A DNA stretch of 64,000 nt from Methanocella_A sp049676595 (GTDB lineage Archaea; Halobacteriota; Methanocellia; Methanocellales; Methanocellaceae): contig NZ_CP187259.1 of assembly GCF_049676595.1 (NCBI RefSeq), forward strand, positions 3,348,001 through 3,412,000, written 5' to 3'. Below, piece after piece: positions 43,890 through 53,123 of this stretch (positions are counted from its first letter, which is position 1; each line of letters starts with the position of its first letter). The notes under the pieces are model-generated. The model saw only the letters and a list, made by a program, of their open reading frames with translations, did not search any database and had not been told where the DNA came from. A program made the position numbers and the translations under genes.

Positions 43890-44645
43890 CCACCGAGGCA
43901 CGGCGCCTTATCATGACAACTGGAAAACAGATGTTCTAACCACGGCGGCACGGCGACACGGAGACGATTCGAGAAACGATAGCAGGATAGTTATTTAAAC
44001 CACGGCGCCACGGCGACACGGAGACAACCGGTACCCGAATAGCAAGGCTCCTTTTTTATTGATCCACGGCGGCACGGCGGGCTGACAGTACGGAGACAAA
44101 TATGTTTTCCTTCCTTCAGGTTATCGATCGAAAGTCAGGCTGAAACGATTGGATAGTAAGCTTATGGTTAATGCTCTGTCTTGGTGTCGCCGTGGACTAA
44201 AAAAGGAGTTCACATTTACCGGCTCACCACTGTCTTGGTGTCGCCGTGCCGCCGTGGTTTTATTTACCACTGGCTTACCGTGGATCGCCTTGTCTTTGTG
44301 TCGCCGTGCCGCCGTGGTTCAAATATTTGATCTACAGTTGCCAGGATAAAGAGCCGTGCCGCCGTGGTTTTATTTACCACTGGCTTACCGTGGATCGCCT
44401 TGTCTTTGTGTCGCCGTGCCGCCGTGGTTCAAATATTTGATCTACAGTTGCCAGGATAAAGAGCCGTGCCGCCGTGGTTCCAGTTACCATCCGGTTTGCC
44501 GTAGATCGCACTGTCGCTGTGTCGCCGTGCCGCCGTGGTTTAAATATTTGATCTACAGTTGCCAGGATAAAGAGCCGTGCCGCCGTGGTTCAAATATCCA
44601 ATTTCCAGTTGCCAGGATAAAGAGCCGTGTCACCGTGGTGACATA
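43890..44645. repeat. Family D palindrome, copy 2, with a ~110-bp tandem expansion
   Basis: Left units CCACGGCGGCACGGCGACAC (about 43931, 43999, 44062) face many right units GTGCCGCCGTGG. The right half contains three near-identical blocks of ~110 bp starting about 44245, 44355 and 44464. Each holds TTGATCTACAGTTGCCAGG and GTGTCGCCGTGCCGCCGTGG, with a shorter fourth block. The expansion is on one arm only, so the copy is strongly asymmetric. No conserved CRISPR-type spacing. Confidence 0.8.
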
Positions 44646-44749
44646 ACTCATTTCCTGGCGGGGGTTATTTTCAGCGATGTGGTCGTTTAGAAAAACCTTA
44701 TTATACCATTATACCAATCTCCTGTCACTCAAATTTCCCGGGGCGAAAA

Positions 44750-45307
44750 ATGTTAGACGTCATCATTCTCGCAATCTGGCTGATGATACCGGCCGGCCTT
44801 GCCAACCCGTTTGCTGCGCTGTTCGGCGGCGGCACCCCGATCGACTTCGGAAAGAAGTTCACGGATAACAAGAGAATTCTGGGAGATGGCAAGACTTTCC
44901 GGGGCCTTATCTTCGGATCGCTCTGCGGCACCCTCATCGGCCTTTTACAAATCTTGCTTGCCCCATATATCGCCCCATATCTTGCGGGGTTCGTTGACCC
45001 CGCCTTGCTCGTGGGCTATTCGTACATCGCCCTGATCTCGATGCCGTTCGGCGCCCTGCTGGGCGACATCGTCAAAAGTTTTTTCAAACGTCGCCTCGGC
45101 TTCGATCGCGGGGCCATGCTCCCCATCGCAGACCAGCTCGACTTCGTGGCCGGCGCCTGGATTTTAACACTCTTGCTGGACCCCCAGTGGCTCCTGGCTA
45201 ATTTCACCTTCTGGGTGGCAGTTGCGGTCGTCCTCATCATCCCCATCTTCCACGTGGCCTTTAACATCGCCGGGTACAAGCTCGGGAAGAAAGACGTGCC
45301 CTGGTAG
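44750..45307 (+). CDS. carS: CDP-archaeol synthase
   Basis: CarS activates unsaturated archaetidic acid with CTP to CDP-archaeol, the branch point of archaeal phospholipid synthesis, in the membrane. The 185 residues have about five helices and the DUF46 core: PIDFGKKFTDNKRILGDGKT FRG type sequence near residues 30-51, and GDIVKSFFKRRLGFDRGAM near 104-122, rich in cytosolic Asp/Lys/Arg. It starts with ATG. The gene itself proves archaeal ether-lipid metabolism. It is followed by pyrE after a weak terminator-like T-run. Confidence 0.95.
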   Translation: MLDVIILAIWLMIPAGLANPFAALFGGGTPIDFGKKFTDNKRILGDGKTFRGLIFGSLCGTLIGLLQILLAPYIAPYLAGFVDPALLVGYSYIALISMPFGALLGDIVKSFFKRRLGFDRGAMLPIADQLDFVAGAWILTLLLDPQWLLANFTFWVAVAVVLIIPIFHVAFNIAGYKLGKKDVPW

Positions 45308-45323
45308 CTTCGCAGAGAGCCTA

Positions 45324-45351
45324 TGCAGGACTGTACTGCAATTTTTTTATT
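45324..45351 (+). terminator. Possible terminator of carS
   Basis: A short stem TGCAG/CTGCA is followed by ATTTTTTTATT. Confidence 0.4.
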
Positions 45352-45425
45352 CTCCGGCCGTCAAAAGTTTGATATATGAGGCCATCGCTTCTTTGTCTCG
45401 TTCAGAGTGAACTGAGGTTATTTTT

Positions 45426-45953
45426 ATGGACGCAGAGCTCGTGGAAATGCTGAAGCAGACCGGCGCGGTGAAGTTCGGTGACTTCACGCTGTCGTCTGGC
45501 AGGAAGAGCACCTATTACGTGGACAAGTATATTTTTGAGACTAACCCGTCGTGCCTGTCGGTGATAGGGGATCGCATCGCGAAGCTGATTCCGGCCGGGT
45601 CGCAGCGGCTGGCGGGCATCGAGATCGGCTCTATTCCCCTGGCGGCAGTGGCCAGCGTGAAGAGTGGGATGCCCTTTGTCGTGGTGAGGAAGGCTACCAA
45701 GGGCTACGGAACGAACAAGCTGATCGAGGGTGTCTGGCAGAAAGGCGAAAAGGTCTTCGTGGTCGAGGACGTGGTGACCACGGCGAAGGGCGCTCTGGGC
45801 GCGATTCAGACTCTCCGGGAAGCCGGGCTGGTCGTCGACGAGATGGTCTGCGTCGTGGACAGGGAAGAGGGCGGCCGGGAAAATTTGGAGAAAGAGGGCG
45901 TCAAAGTCAGGTCCCTGGTCAAATCCAGCGAGCTGCTGGGCTATAAGCCTTAA
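45426..45953 (+). CDS. pyrE: Orotate phosphoribosyltransferase
   Basis: PyrE joins orotate to PRPP to form OMP in pyrimidine synthesis. The 175 residues are the archaeal length. The PRPP-binding motif is VFVVEDVVTTAKGAL at about 113-127, and FTLSSGRKSTYYVDKY near 19-34 is the orotate-side signature. It begins with ATG. A strong hairpin terminator follows, so it is probably monocistronic. Confidence 0.93.
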   Translation: MDAELVEMLKQTGAVKFGDFTLSSGRKSTYYVDKYIFETNPSCLSVIGDRIAKLIPAGSQRLAGIEIGSIPLAAVASVKSGMPFVVVRKATKGYGTNKLIEGVWQKGEKVFVVEDVVTTAKGALGAIQTLREAGLVVDEMVCVVDREEGGRENLEKEGVKVRSLVKSSELLGYKP

Positions 45954-45974
45954 AACGACAGTATCGATGACACG

Positions 45975-46017
45975 GGTCACACCGATATAGTATCCGGTGT
46001 GACCTCTGCAGTTTTTT
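45975..46017 (+). terminator. Terminator of pyrE
   Basis: A perfect 10-bp stem GGTCACACCG/CGGTGTGACC is followed within 8 bases by TTTTTT. Confidence 0.75.
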
Positions 46018-46218
46018 GCTCTTTTGGCAACTAACACTTTTACACTCGCAGGCAGATGATCTGTCGAGGTGTGACATACGACTCTGACTTTACCATTTCT
46101 GCCTTGTCTGACAGTGTTCAATCCTTTCTCCAGCATTGTCTCTGCCCTGGCCTTTGGCAGCTTCGGCTTCTACACGAGCTTTCTGCCGCCGCTGGGGTGG
46201 ACGTGACGGCCGGTCAAC

Positions 46219-47031
46219 TTATTTTTTTACCGCTCTCGCTTTATAGTAGTTTAATAAGTCCCTGCCCCATTTCAACGCGACAGGGTCATCGCTGATCAGG
46301 TTGCTCTGGGTGTCGAACATGCCGTCGCTGTAGTAGGTGGAGAAGTACAGGTGTGTGTCTGTGAGGATGAGCGGCGTCTTGATCTCTTCGTCGGTCGCAT
46401 AGTGATGGTAGTTAGCGCATCCAGAAAATTCCTGAAAGATGTTGTTATGCTCTTTTTCCATCCTTTCCATGACTGATCTGGCAAGGATCATCTCTACCGG
46501 GATTCCCTGCTTTGCCCTGCTCAGGAGAGAGCCTACGATGCTGTCCTCGTAAATTGACGAAACTCCGGATATCTGCTTCGCCTCGGTCATGATTTTCAAA
46601 AGCATGGACAGCGTCCGGTTTATATCCTCCGTATCGTCCTTGACATATCTGGCGTTATGCAGCTCCCCGATCCGGTACCTTAGCTCTTCGGGAATACACT
46701 CGATGTCGTGGGCATTCCAGAAGCTCCCGAGCCTGTCGAAAAGGTCTACAGTGTTGGCCAGTGGCCAGTAGTTTACGAGTATTATGCTTCCCTGAGTAGT
46801 CAGGGTATATGTCTTTCGCTCTGCCGAAATGAGATCGTACTCAAGTAGCTCTCTGAGCTTTGTGGACAGCTGCGACGAGCCCACTCCGAGATGGTCTCTT
46901 AGCTCCGACAGTGTTTTAGGCCCGTCTTCAAGATAGATCAGTATATCTCGCCTCAGCTTTGAAGAGGCGAGCAGGCTGAGCAGATCGTTATCCCTCATAT
47001 TCTTACTTTCCCACCCATTAACAGAAAACAT
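46219..47031 (-). CDS. Winged-helix transcriptional regulator with DUF1724 (FilR1-like) domain
   Basis: The N-terminal ~75 residues form a winged helix (LLASSKLRRDILIYLEDGPK and LSELRDHLGVGSSQLSTKLR). The C-terminal part (about 120-260) is the methanogen DUF1724/FilR1-type domain, with GVSSIYEDSIVGSLLSRAKQ and LYFSTYYSDGMFDTQS. The start may also be the internal ATG giving MRDNDLLSLL (46998). A paralogue with the same layout is at 60762. The effector and targets are unknown. The AT-rich region upstream (47040-47160) may hold its promoter. Confidence 0.85.
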   Translation of the reverse strand: MFSVNGWESKNMRDNDLLSLLASSKLRRDILIYLEDGPKTLSELRDHLGVGSSQLSTKLRELLEYDLISAERKTYTLTTQGSIILVNYWPLANTVDLFDRLGSFWNAHDIECIPEELRYRIGELHNARYVKDDTEDINRTLSMLLKIMTEAKQISGVSSIYEDSIVGSLLSRAKQGIPVEMILARSVMERMEKEHNNIFQEFSGCANYHHYATDEEIKTPLILTDTHLYFSTYYSDGMFDTQSNLISDDPVALKWGRDLLNYYKARAVKK

Positions 47032-47341
47032 TTTATGTGATATAACTTTTTGCTATTTATTCAGCCCTTAATAAAATTATGCACGTGTATGAAAATAATG
47101 CTTGCAACCGTAGTGCTGTGAATATTTATACGAACAAATAAAATGATTACAATTAGTTAGCTTTTCAATATGCACACCGATACATCCCCGCAGCAGTTGC
47201 CCGGGAGGGTCCGGCCAGGTCAGGCCAGGTTCGACTTGTGCTGCCGGAGGCGATTTCCCGCCGCCCCAACCGTATGGTGGCCTGTTAGCCTGCCTATAAA
47301 GTTATTACCGATCACAGCGATATGCACATGGCTGATCATTA
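47032..47341. promoter_or_regulatory. Divergent promoter region between the regulator and purD
   Basis: 47040-47165 is strongly AT-rich with several TATA-like stretches (GATATAACTTTT, AATATTTATACG). 47170-47341 is GC-rich and I see no gene. No clear palindromic operator is visible. Confidence 0.4.
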
Positions 47342-48643
47342 ATGAAAGTGCTTGTTATTGGCTCCGGCGGCAGGGAACATGCTATTGTAGAGGCGCTCGC
47401 AAGAAGCGAGTACCATCCGAAGATATACGCGGTCATGGGTAACGCCAACCCGGGCATCAGGCGCCGGGCAGAGGATTTCCTGCTGGAAAAAGAGACGAAC
47501 GTGCCTGCGGTGGTACAGTATGCGCTGGACCATAACGTCGACATGGCCATCGTCGGCCCGGAGTCGCCTCTGGCGGCCGGGCTGGCCGATGAGCTGGAGC
47601 TGAACGGCATTCCGGTAGTGGGCCCGCGGAAGGATGCGGCCCGCATCGAGTTTGACAAGGCCTGGACCCGGGAATTTATGGCCCGCAACAACATCAGAGG
47701 CCTGCCGAAGTTCAGGGTCTACGATAACTATGACGATGCATGCAGGTACCTCCAGGAGAACCACGACGTCGTGGTAAAGCCCGCAGGCCTGACCGGAGGC
47801 AAGGGTGTCAAGGTCATGGGCGAACACATGCACACGCTCGAGGAAGCCAGGGAGTATGTGAAAGCCGTGCTCGAGAACGACCGGGTGGTCATCGAAGAGC
47901 GGCTGAAGGGCGAAGAAGTGACTATCATGGCTTTCGTGGACGGAAAGCACATCGCCCCCATGCCCACCGTGCAGGATCACAAGAGGGCTTTCGAGAACGA
48001 CCAGGGTCCGAACACAGGCGGAATGGGCTCTTACACTGACAACATCGATTTGTTGCCGTTCATGACCAGCGATGACTACGAAGAGGGCGTGGCGATCATG
48101 GAAGAAACAATCAAGGCCATGGAGAAAGATGTCGGCGTCCAGTACAAAGGTGTCCTGTACGGGCAGTTCATGATCACCAGGGACGGCATGAAAGTGGTGG
48201 AGTTCAACGCGCGGTTCGGCGACCCCGAGGCCATGAATGTCCTGTCGTTGCTGAAGACGGACTTTGTCGACGTCTGCGAGGCCATCGTGGACGGAAGCCT
48301 CGATAAGCTCAAAATCGAGTTCGAGCGCAGCGCCACTGTCTGTAAGTACGTAGTACCCGCGGGATACCCGGATCATCCGGTGAAGGACGCTCCGCTTACG
48401 GTTACAGAAAAGCCCGAATATCTCGTTTACTACGCAAGCGTAAACGAGCGGGACGGCAAAGTATATACCACCTCATCCAGGTCGCTCGCCATCGTCGGCA
48501 TCGCCGGCACCATCGCCGATGCGGAAATTCTCTCGGAGGAGGGCCTGGCAAACGTGGGGGGCGAGTTCCACTGCCGGCACGACATCGGAAAAGAGCACCT
48601 GATTCGCAGGCGTATTGAGCACATGGATGCAATTCGCGGCTAA
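47342..48643 (+). CDS. purD: Phosphoribosylamine-glycine ligase
   Basis: PurD joins glycine to phosphoribosylamine with ATP, the second step of purine synthesis. The 433 residues have the ATP-grasp fold with LVIGSGGREHAIVEAL at the N-terminus, VVKPAGLTGGKGVKVMG near 141-157 and GVLYGQFMITRDGMKVVEFNARFGDPEAMN near 265-294 (metal-binding Glu/Asn). It begins with ATG. No other purine gene is adjacent. Confidence 0.96.
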   Translation: MKVLVIGSGGREHAIVEALARSEYHPKIYAVMGNANPGIRRRAEDFLLEKETNVPAVVQYALDHNVDMAIVGPESPLAAGLADELELNGIPVVGPRKDAARIEFDKAWTREFMARNNIRGLPKFRVYDNYDDACRYLQENHDVVVKPAGLTGGKGVKVMGEHMHTLEEAREYVKAVLENDRVVIEERLKGEEVTIMAFVDGKHIAPMPTVQDHKRAFENDQGPNTGGMGSYTDNIDLLPFMTSDDYEEGVAIMEETIKAMEKDVGVQYKGVLYGQFMITRDGMKVVEFNARFGDPEAMNVLSLLKTDFVDVCEAIVDGSLDKLKIEFERSATVCKYVVPAGYPDHPVKDAPLTVTEKPEYLVYYASVNERDGKVYTTSSRSLAIVGIAGTIADAEILSEEGLANVGGEFHCRHDIGKEHLIRRRIEHMDAIRG

Positions 48644-48715
48644 GGGTGGATGACTCCCTCCCCCGGATATTTTTATATTAAATTATTTATGGCATAGGAT
48701 GAAATTTATCATGAG

Positions 48716-50320
48716 ATGGAACCGCAGTATCTTCCCCGCATCCTGCATGTCATTACCGATGCAATAGAGCATCTGCCAGAAGCGTTCCTCTTTTTCGGCG
48801 AAACCGGTGACGTGCGGTACGCCAATGCCCGGGGCAGACAACTGCTGAGACTGAACGGAAATCCGACCACCCTGGGAGCAGTCGTCGGTTCAGGCCGGAA
48901 GATCATATCCGCGGGCAGCGGTGGAGAGGCGGGTACCACCCATTTTAAGAGCGCCCTCAAAGAGCCGGATTCTGGCGAGCACGTATACATGAGCCTGATG
49001 AAGACGCCGGAGGGGTCTGTCCTGATCTCCCGGGATTCCAGGGCGCCTGTCGAGGAAGGCCTGGAGGCAGAAATCCACGAGTGCAACGAGCTGCTCAAGC
49101 TGACCAACGCGGTCCAGACTCAGATCACCCAGTCCATGAACATCGATGAGACACTTGAAGCGGTGGTCAAAAATGTTCCCCGGATGATAGGGCTGGAATA
49201 CTGTATCATCTTCATGATCGAAAACGGGGAAATCGTCGAGATCAAGACCACAGAGAGCCTCAAAAAGAAGCTCGGAGGCATGAGAATCCGCATGGACGAC
49301 CTGGTCGCCACGAAGGAAGTGATGAACACAGGGCAGCCTATCGTGATCGAGGATATTGCGGAGTACTCCCGGATATCCTTAAGGATGATCGAGCTGCTCG
49401 AAGCAAGGACGGGCCTCATCCTCCCCCTGGCTGCCAGGGGCAAGATCATCGGGGTGATGTGGCTCTATAATACCGGCAAGCCCAGAACGTACAGGAAAGA
49501 AGATATTGCGAGAGCTAACGCACTGTCTAACCAGGTGGCCACCGCCGTCGATAACGCGATGCTCTTCAACGAGCTGGCCAGTGCTAAGGGTGAGCTAGAG
49601 GTCTCTTACGAGCGGCTGAAAAGCCTGGACCGGATGAAGATGGAGTTTTTCACGGTGATATCCCATGAGTTGCGCACTCCGCTCACCACTATCAAGGGCT
49701 ACGCAGAGCTGCTCAAGGATGGCATGCTGGGCCCGCTCAACGACGAGCAGCGAGACCGGCTTAGCAGAATCGACTCCAGCGTCGACCGGCTGACCGGAAT
49801 CGTAGAAAGCCTGTCAGACCTGTCAGGCGTTGCTTCCAGACAGTACGCAGGTGAAAAGATACCAGTATCGCTTAACGAGATCATCGACGAAGTGGTCCGG
49901 GGGATCGATTTTCTCGCAGACCTGAAACAGCTGACGGTCACCACGGACATACCCCTGAAACTCCCGGTGATCAACGCGGATCGCAACCGGATTCTGCAGG
50001 TGTTTCTAAACGTCCTCAACAACGCGATCAAGTACACGCCCGATGGGGGTAAGATCAGCATCGTAGCCCGGGATGAAGACGACAACATCCTCGTGGCAGT
50101 ACACGATACTGGCATAGGTATACCGGGAGAGGACCTCGAGAACATTTTCTCCGGCTTCTTCCACGCGGGATATAAGCTCTCCTACGAGTATAAAGGAGCA
50201 GGCCTGGGCCTCGCAGTCTCCAGGCAGATCGTCGAGAGCCACGGAGGCAGGATCTGGGCGGAGAGCCAGCCGGGCAAAGGCAGCACCTTCTTTATCAGGC
50301 TGCCCAAACAGGCTTCGTGA
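48716..50320 (+). CDS. Sensor histidine kinase (PAS-GAF-HisKA-HATPase)
   Basis: A 534-residue cytosolic kinase without membrane helices. The first ~100 residues look PAS-like. A GAF domain spans about 130-290 (MNIDETLEAVVKNVPRMIGL). The HisKA dimer helix has phospho-acceptor His near 318 in VISHELRTPLTTIKGY. The ATPase domain has N-box FLNVLNNAIKYTP, DTGIGIPGEDLENIFSGFF and GAGLGLAVSRQIVESHGG. No response regulator is adjacent, so its partner is elsewhere. Start ATG at 48716; a TATA-like TTTTATATTAAATT lies about 40 bases up. The signal is unknown. Confidence 0.92.
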   Translation: MEPQYLPRILHVITDAIEHLPEAFLFFGETGDVRYANARGRQLLRLNGNPTTLGAVVGSGRKIISAGSGGEAGTTHFKSALKEPDSGEHVYMSLMKTPEGSVLISRDSRAPVEEGLEAEIHECNELLKLTNAVQTQITQSMNIDETLEAVVKNVPRMIGLEYCIIFMIENGEIVEIKTTESLKKKLGGMRIRMDDLVATKEVMNTGQPIVIEDIAEYSRISLRMIELLEARTGLILPLAARGKIIGVMWLYNTGKPRTYRKEDIARANALSNQVATAVDNAMLFNELASAKGELEVSYERLKSLDRMKMEFFTVISHELRTPLTTIKGYAELLKDGMLGPLNDEQRDRLSRIDSSVDRLTGIVESLSDLSGVASRQYAGEKIPVSLNEIIDEVVRGIDFLADLKQLTVTTDIPLKLPVINADRNRILQVFLNVLNNAIKYTPDGGKISIVARDEDDNILVAVHDTGIGIPGEDLENIFSGFFHAGYKLSYEYKGAGLGLAVSRQIVESHGGRIWAESQPGKGSTFFIRLPKQAS

Positions 50321-50500
50321 AGCCCATATCCCGGAATAGTAACACCATAGGCCAGGTGCTGCTTCCAGTCGGTTATGCAAGAGAGACCTTCGTCTCATTC
50401 ACAGCACAGCGTTCCTCTCTATATACCACTCGCAAAACGACTGTTGTTTTTGCGCAGTTTTGTGATCAGCTATAAAACCTGTCCTGTCTATGGTACTTTG

Positions 50501-51214
50501 ATGGCGGAGCATTGCATCATCAACATCTCGAGGTTTCGGGCAGTCTTGTTCGACATGGACGGAGTGATCACAGACACGATGCCCGTTCACCTGAAAGCCT
50601 GGCAGGAAGCGTTCAAGCCCTACGGCGTGACGGTAGAAAAGATGGACGTGTACCTGCGGGAGGGCATGCCGTCGAAAACGATGGCTCAAAGCATAGCAGG
50701 TGACAAGAAGAAATCTTTGAGCAAGGAAGACCTCGAAAAGATCGTGGCAGAGAAGTCGGCCTTTTTCGACCGGGAGGTCTCGGCACAGGTAAAAGTGTTC
50801 GACGGGGTTCCGGGCATTCTGAGGATGCTCCGCAACAACGGCATCAAGACCGCCCTGGTCACCGGCAGCCGCTCAGAGTCGGCGAAGGCGGTTCTGCGGA
50901 AAGCCGGAGCGGAGGAGCTGTTTGACCTTGTCATCACCGGCGACGACACGGAGAACGGGAAGCCCAGCCCCGACCCGTACCTTACCGCCATGGGTCGGCT
51001 CGACGTCAGCCGGATTAACTGCGTGGTCGTGGAGAATGCCCCGCTGGGCATCCAGTCCGCGAAAGCCGCAGGAGCCGAATATGTGATCGCCGTGACGACT
51101 TCTCTCGACGCTTCGTACCTCAAAGAGGCCGACGATATCATGGCATCCGCAGCGGACCTCGAAACCTGCCTCGCCAGGCGTTTCGCGGCCCTTCCGGGGC
51201 CTACAAGCCTGTGA
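50501..51214 (+). CDS. HAD-family phosphatase (beta-phosphoglucomutase-like)
   Basis: The start MAEHCIINISRFR gives 237 residues; a longer frame would run through the kinase 3' region. HAD motif I is LFDMDGVITD with nucleophile Asp18 and Asp20. The helical cap follows; motif II is ALVTGSRSES, and motifs III/IV are KPSPDPYLTAMGRL and VVENAPLGIQSAKAAGA. The subgroup includes beta-phosphoglucomutase and sugar-phosphate phosphatases. Without substrate tests a phosphatase or mutase role cannot be chosen. It follows the kinase gene without obvious linkage. Confidence 0.88.
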   Translation: MAEHCIINISRFRAVLFDMDGVITDTMPVHLKAWQEAFKPYGVTVEKMDVYLREGMPSKTMAQSIAGDKKKSLSKEDLEKIVAEKSAFFDREVSAQVKVFDGVPGILRMLRNNGIKTALVTGSRSESAKAVLRKAGAEELFDLVITGDDTENGKPSPDPYLTAMGRLDVSRINCVVVENAPLGIQSAKAAGAEYVIAVTTSLDASYLKEADDIMASAADLETCLARRFAALPGPTSL

Positions 51215-51493
51215 CTATACCACAATTAACGGGTGACTTTTCTCACCGCAGAGATCCACAGAGTGACCGGTTTACCACAGAGTGCACGGAGACTCACAGA
51301 GACGCACAGAGACTTAATTTATAATGGCTACTGTACAGAATAAATTTCAAAAAATCTCTGTGGATCTCTGTGCGACTTCGTGCCCTCTGTGGTAAACCGT
51401 TTCTCCGTGAACCTCTGTGCGACTCCGTGCACTCTGTGGTGAATAGTCTCTCTGTGCGTCTCTGTGGTGAGAAATGAACCACTGCCCCGAGTT
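51215..51493. repeat. Family E palindrome (CACAGAGAC arrays)
   Basis: The core is 51243-51480. Left units CCACAGAGTGCACGGAGAC and ACGCACAGAGACT face right units such as GTCTCTCTGTGCGTCTCTGTG and CTCTGTGGTAAACCG. The period is about 9-10 nt and the loop lies near 51318-51350. The right arm is longer than the left. It sits between convergent genes. Only one copy is in the window. Confidence 0.8.
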
Positions 51494-53068
51494 CTAAAGG
51501 TCCCTGAGCTCAGGATACTTCTCGGTGTAGATCTCCCGGAAGTGCCTGGCTCTGGCAGTGTCAGTTTTCTGTAGCGTGTGGTATAGGTGCCAGTAGGCGA
51601 ACCTGATGCCTGCCCAGTATCCTGCTTTTTCGGCATATGCCATGCAGGTGTTGAGAGCCTGTAAGGCCTGCGGATAGTCGCTGGTTCTGGCATATGCGAG
51701 GCCCAGGTTGCCCATCAGGTCTGCGACGGCCCTGTCGTCGCCGCGTTCGGAGGCGGTGTGCACCGCTTTCCGGTAATAGTCGACGGTCTGGCCTCTGTTG
51801 CCTCCGGGCCCGCTGATGGCGCCTCTATAGCTGTTGATCATCAGCATGCACTGGCTGGTGCGCGCTCCCTTCAGGTTTACCGATAGCTTTTCCACGGCCT
51901 GGAACTCCCGGTCAGCCCGGGCCTCGTCCCCTATGTGCATGGCGCAAGAGCCGATGCTGTTGTGGATGGTGGCCAGGTCCCGGTCGCTGCTGGAATACCT
52001 GCCGGCAGCCTCGAAGCATTCGATAGCGTTGATGTACTCGCCCTTCTCGAACAGTACGACTCCTGAATAGAAACTTATCAGCCCTTTGAGCCGGTCGGTG
52101 ATACCCTGCACTTCTGATGCTCCCTTTAGCGATGCGGTAGCGAGATCGTAGTCGCCTTCCGCTATGGCCATGCAGCCTTTAAGGGCATACAGATATGCTC
52201 TCTTCTCCGGTTCTCTGGCATTCTCCAGGGCTGCTGTAGCGTACGCTGTGGCCATTTCCGGCCTGCCGGCACGCATATAGTTCAGGGCCAGAACAGCATT
52301 GTACTGGTATCGTAGCGCACTGCTGGTATCTGCCGGGGTTATCCCGGAGAGCATGTCGGCGATCTGCCGGTTCGGGCTGAGGTTAAACAAGAGGAGGCCC
52401 AGGCTTACGATCAGGTCTCGCTCGGCAGAGTCCTCCAGCGTATCATCTGATTTCAGCCGGCGGACGACCTTCAGCAGCCAGGTCACTTCCCGGTCTTTCT
52501 TAACCCGGTCTAAGAATCGCAAGTATCCCGGAGCGCTGGAGATCTTGTCGATCAGGCTCTTCAAACGGCCTGCATCCTGCCCGGAGAGCAAGCCGCGTTT
52601 TCTGAATGTTAAGACCAGCCCGGACATGTAGCTGGCCAGCTCTTCCGGCGCCTGCAGCACTGCCAGCCCGCCTATGCCCGGCTCGCCAAACTTCCTCCGG
52701 GGCAGCCCCACCAGCTTAGGGGCTAAAGCATTAGTCAGCAGGTGGTCGAGGGTACGTACGAACCCGGCGAACCTGGCATCGAATTCTATGATATTGGGCA
52801 GGCTGTCGAACTTATGGCTGAGCGCCTCGTAGACGTATCCGGAGTATGAAGAAATCCCCTCCTCCCCTGAATCTGCCCGCAGAGAATTATGTGTGTCGAT
52901 AAAAGCTACCATCGCAGCTATGCGAGCCTCGTCCATTATCCCGCCGAAGCTCTCTCTGGCAGACTTTAGCAGGATCGAGCGCAGCACGTCGTCGGCCAGC
53001 CCGTCAGTCCTGGTATGACGGGCACCGCTGCTGTTCAGCATAAGCTCAAGAAAACGTCTGGACGGCAC
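51494..53068 (-). CDS. TPR-domain protein
   Basis: The 524 residues have an N-terminal region of about 230 residues without clear repeats, then TPR-like helices from about residue 250 (ALRYQYNAVLALNYMRAGRPEM, AYLYALKGCMAIAEGDYDLA, NLGLAYARTSDYPQALQALN). There are no membrane helices. The layout (unique N-terminus plus TPR) recalls signalling scaffolds. It lies 55 bases after aroC on the same strand and may share its transcript, but no shikimate link is known. Function unknown. Confidence 0.8.
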   Translation of the reverse strand: MPSRRFLELMLNSSGARHTRTDGLADDVLRSILLKSARESFGGIMDEARIAAMVAFIDTHNSLRADSGEEGISSYSGYVYEALSHKFDSLPNIIEFDARFAGFVRTLDHLLTNALAPKLVGLPRRKFGEPGIGGLAVLQAPEELASYMSGLVLTFRKRGLLSGQDAGRLKSLIDKISSAPGYLRFLDRVKKDREVTWLLKVVRRLKSDDTLEDSAERDLIVSLGLLLFNLSPNRQIADMLSGITPADTSSALRYQYNAVLALNYMRAGRPEMATAYATAALENAREPEKRAYLYALKGCMAIAEGDYDLATASLKGASEVQGITDRLKGLISFYSGVVLFEKGEYINAIECFEAAGRYSSSDRDLATIHNSIGSCAMHIGDEARADREFQAVEKLSVNLKGARTSQCMLMINSYRGAISGPGGNRGQTVDYYRKAVHTASERGDDRAVADLMGNLGLAYARTSDYPQALQALNTCMAYAEKAGYWAGIRFAYWHLYHTLQKTDTARARHFREIYTEKYPELRDL

Positions 53069-53123
53069 GATAACTACCCAGTACGGAGATATGTCCGCCC
53101 CGGGTTCAGGCTTGCGGCCGTTT

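Noticed and set aside
43890..44645. Regular repeats suggestive of CRISPR
   Set aside because: The units are ~9-nt arrays in inverted arms and ~110-bp blocks. There is no constant repeat with unique equal-length spacers and no cas genes.
46000..46218. Possible gene between pyrE and the regulator
   Set aside because: Only a terminator and AT-rich sequence are present; no frame with a start and protein-like content.
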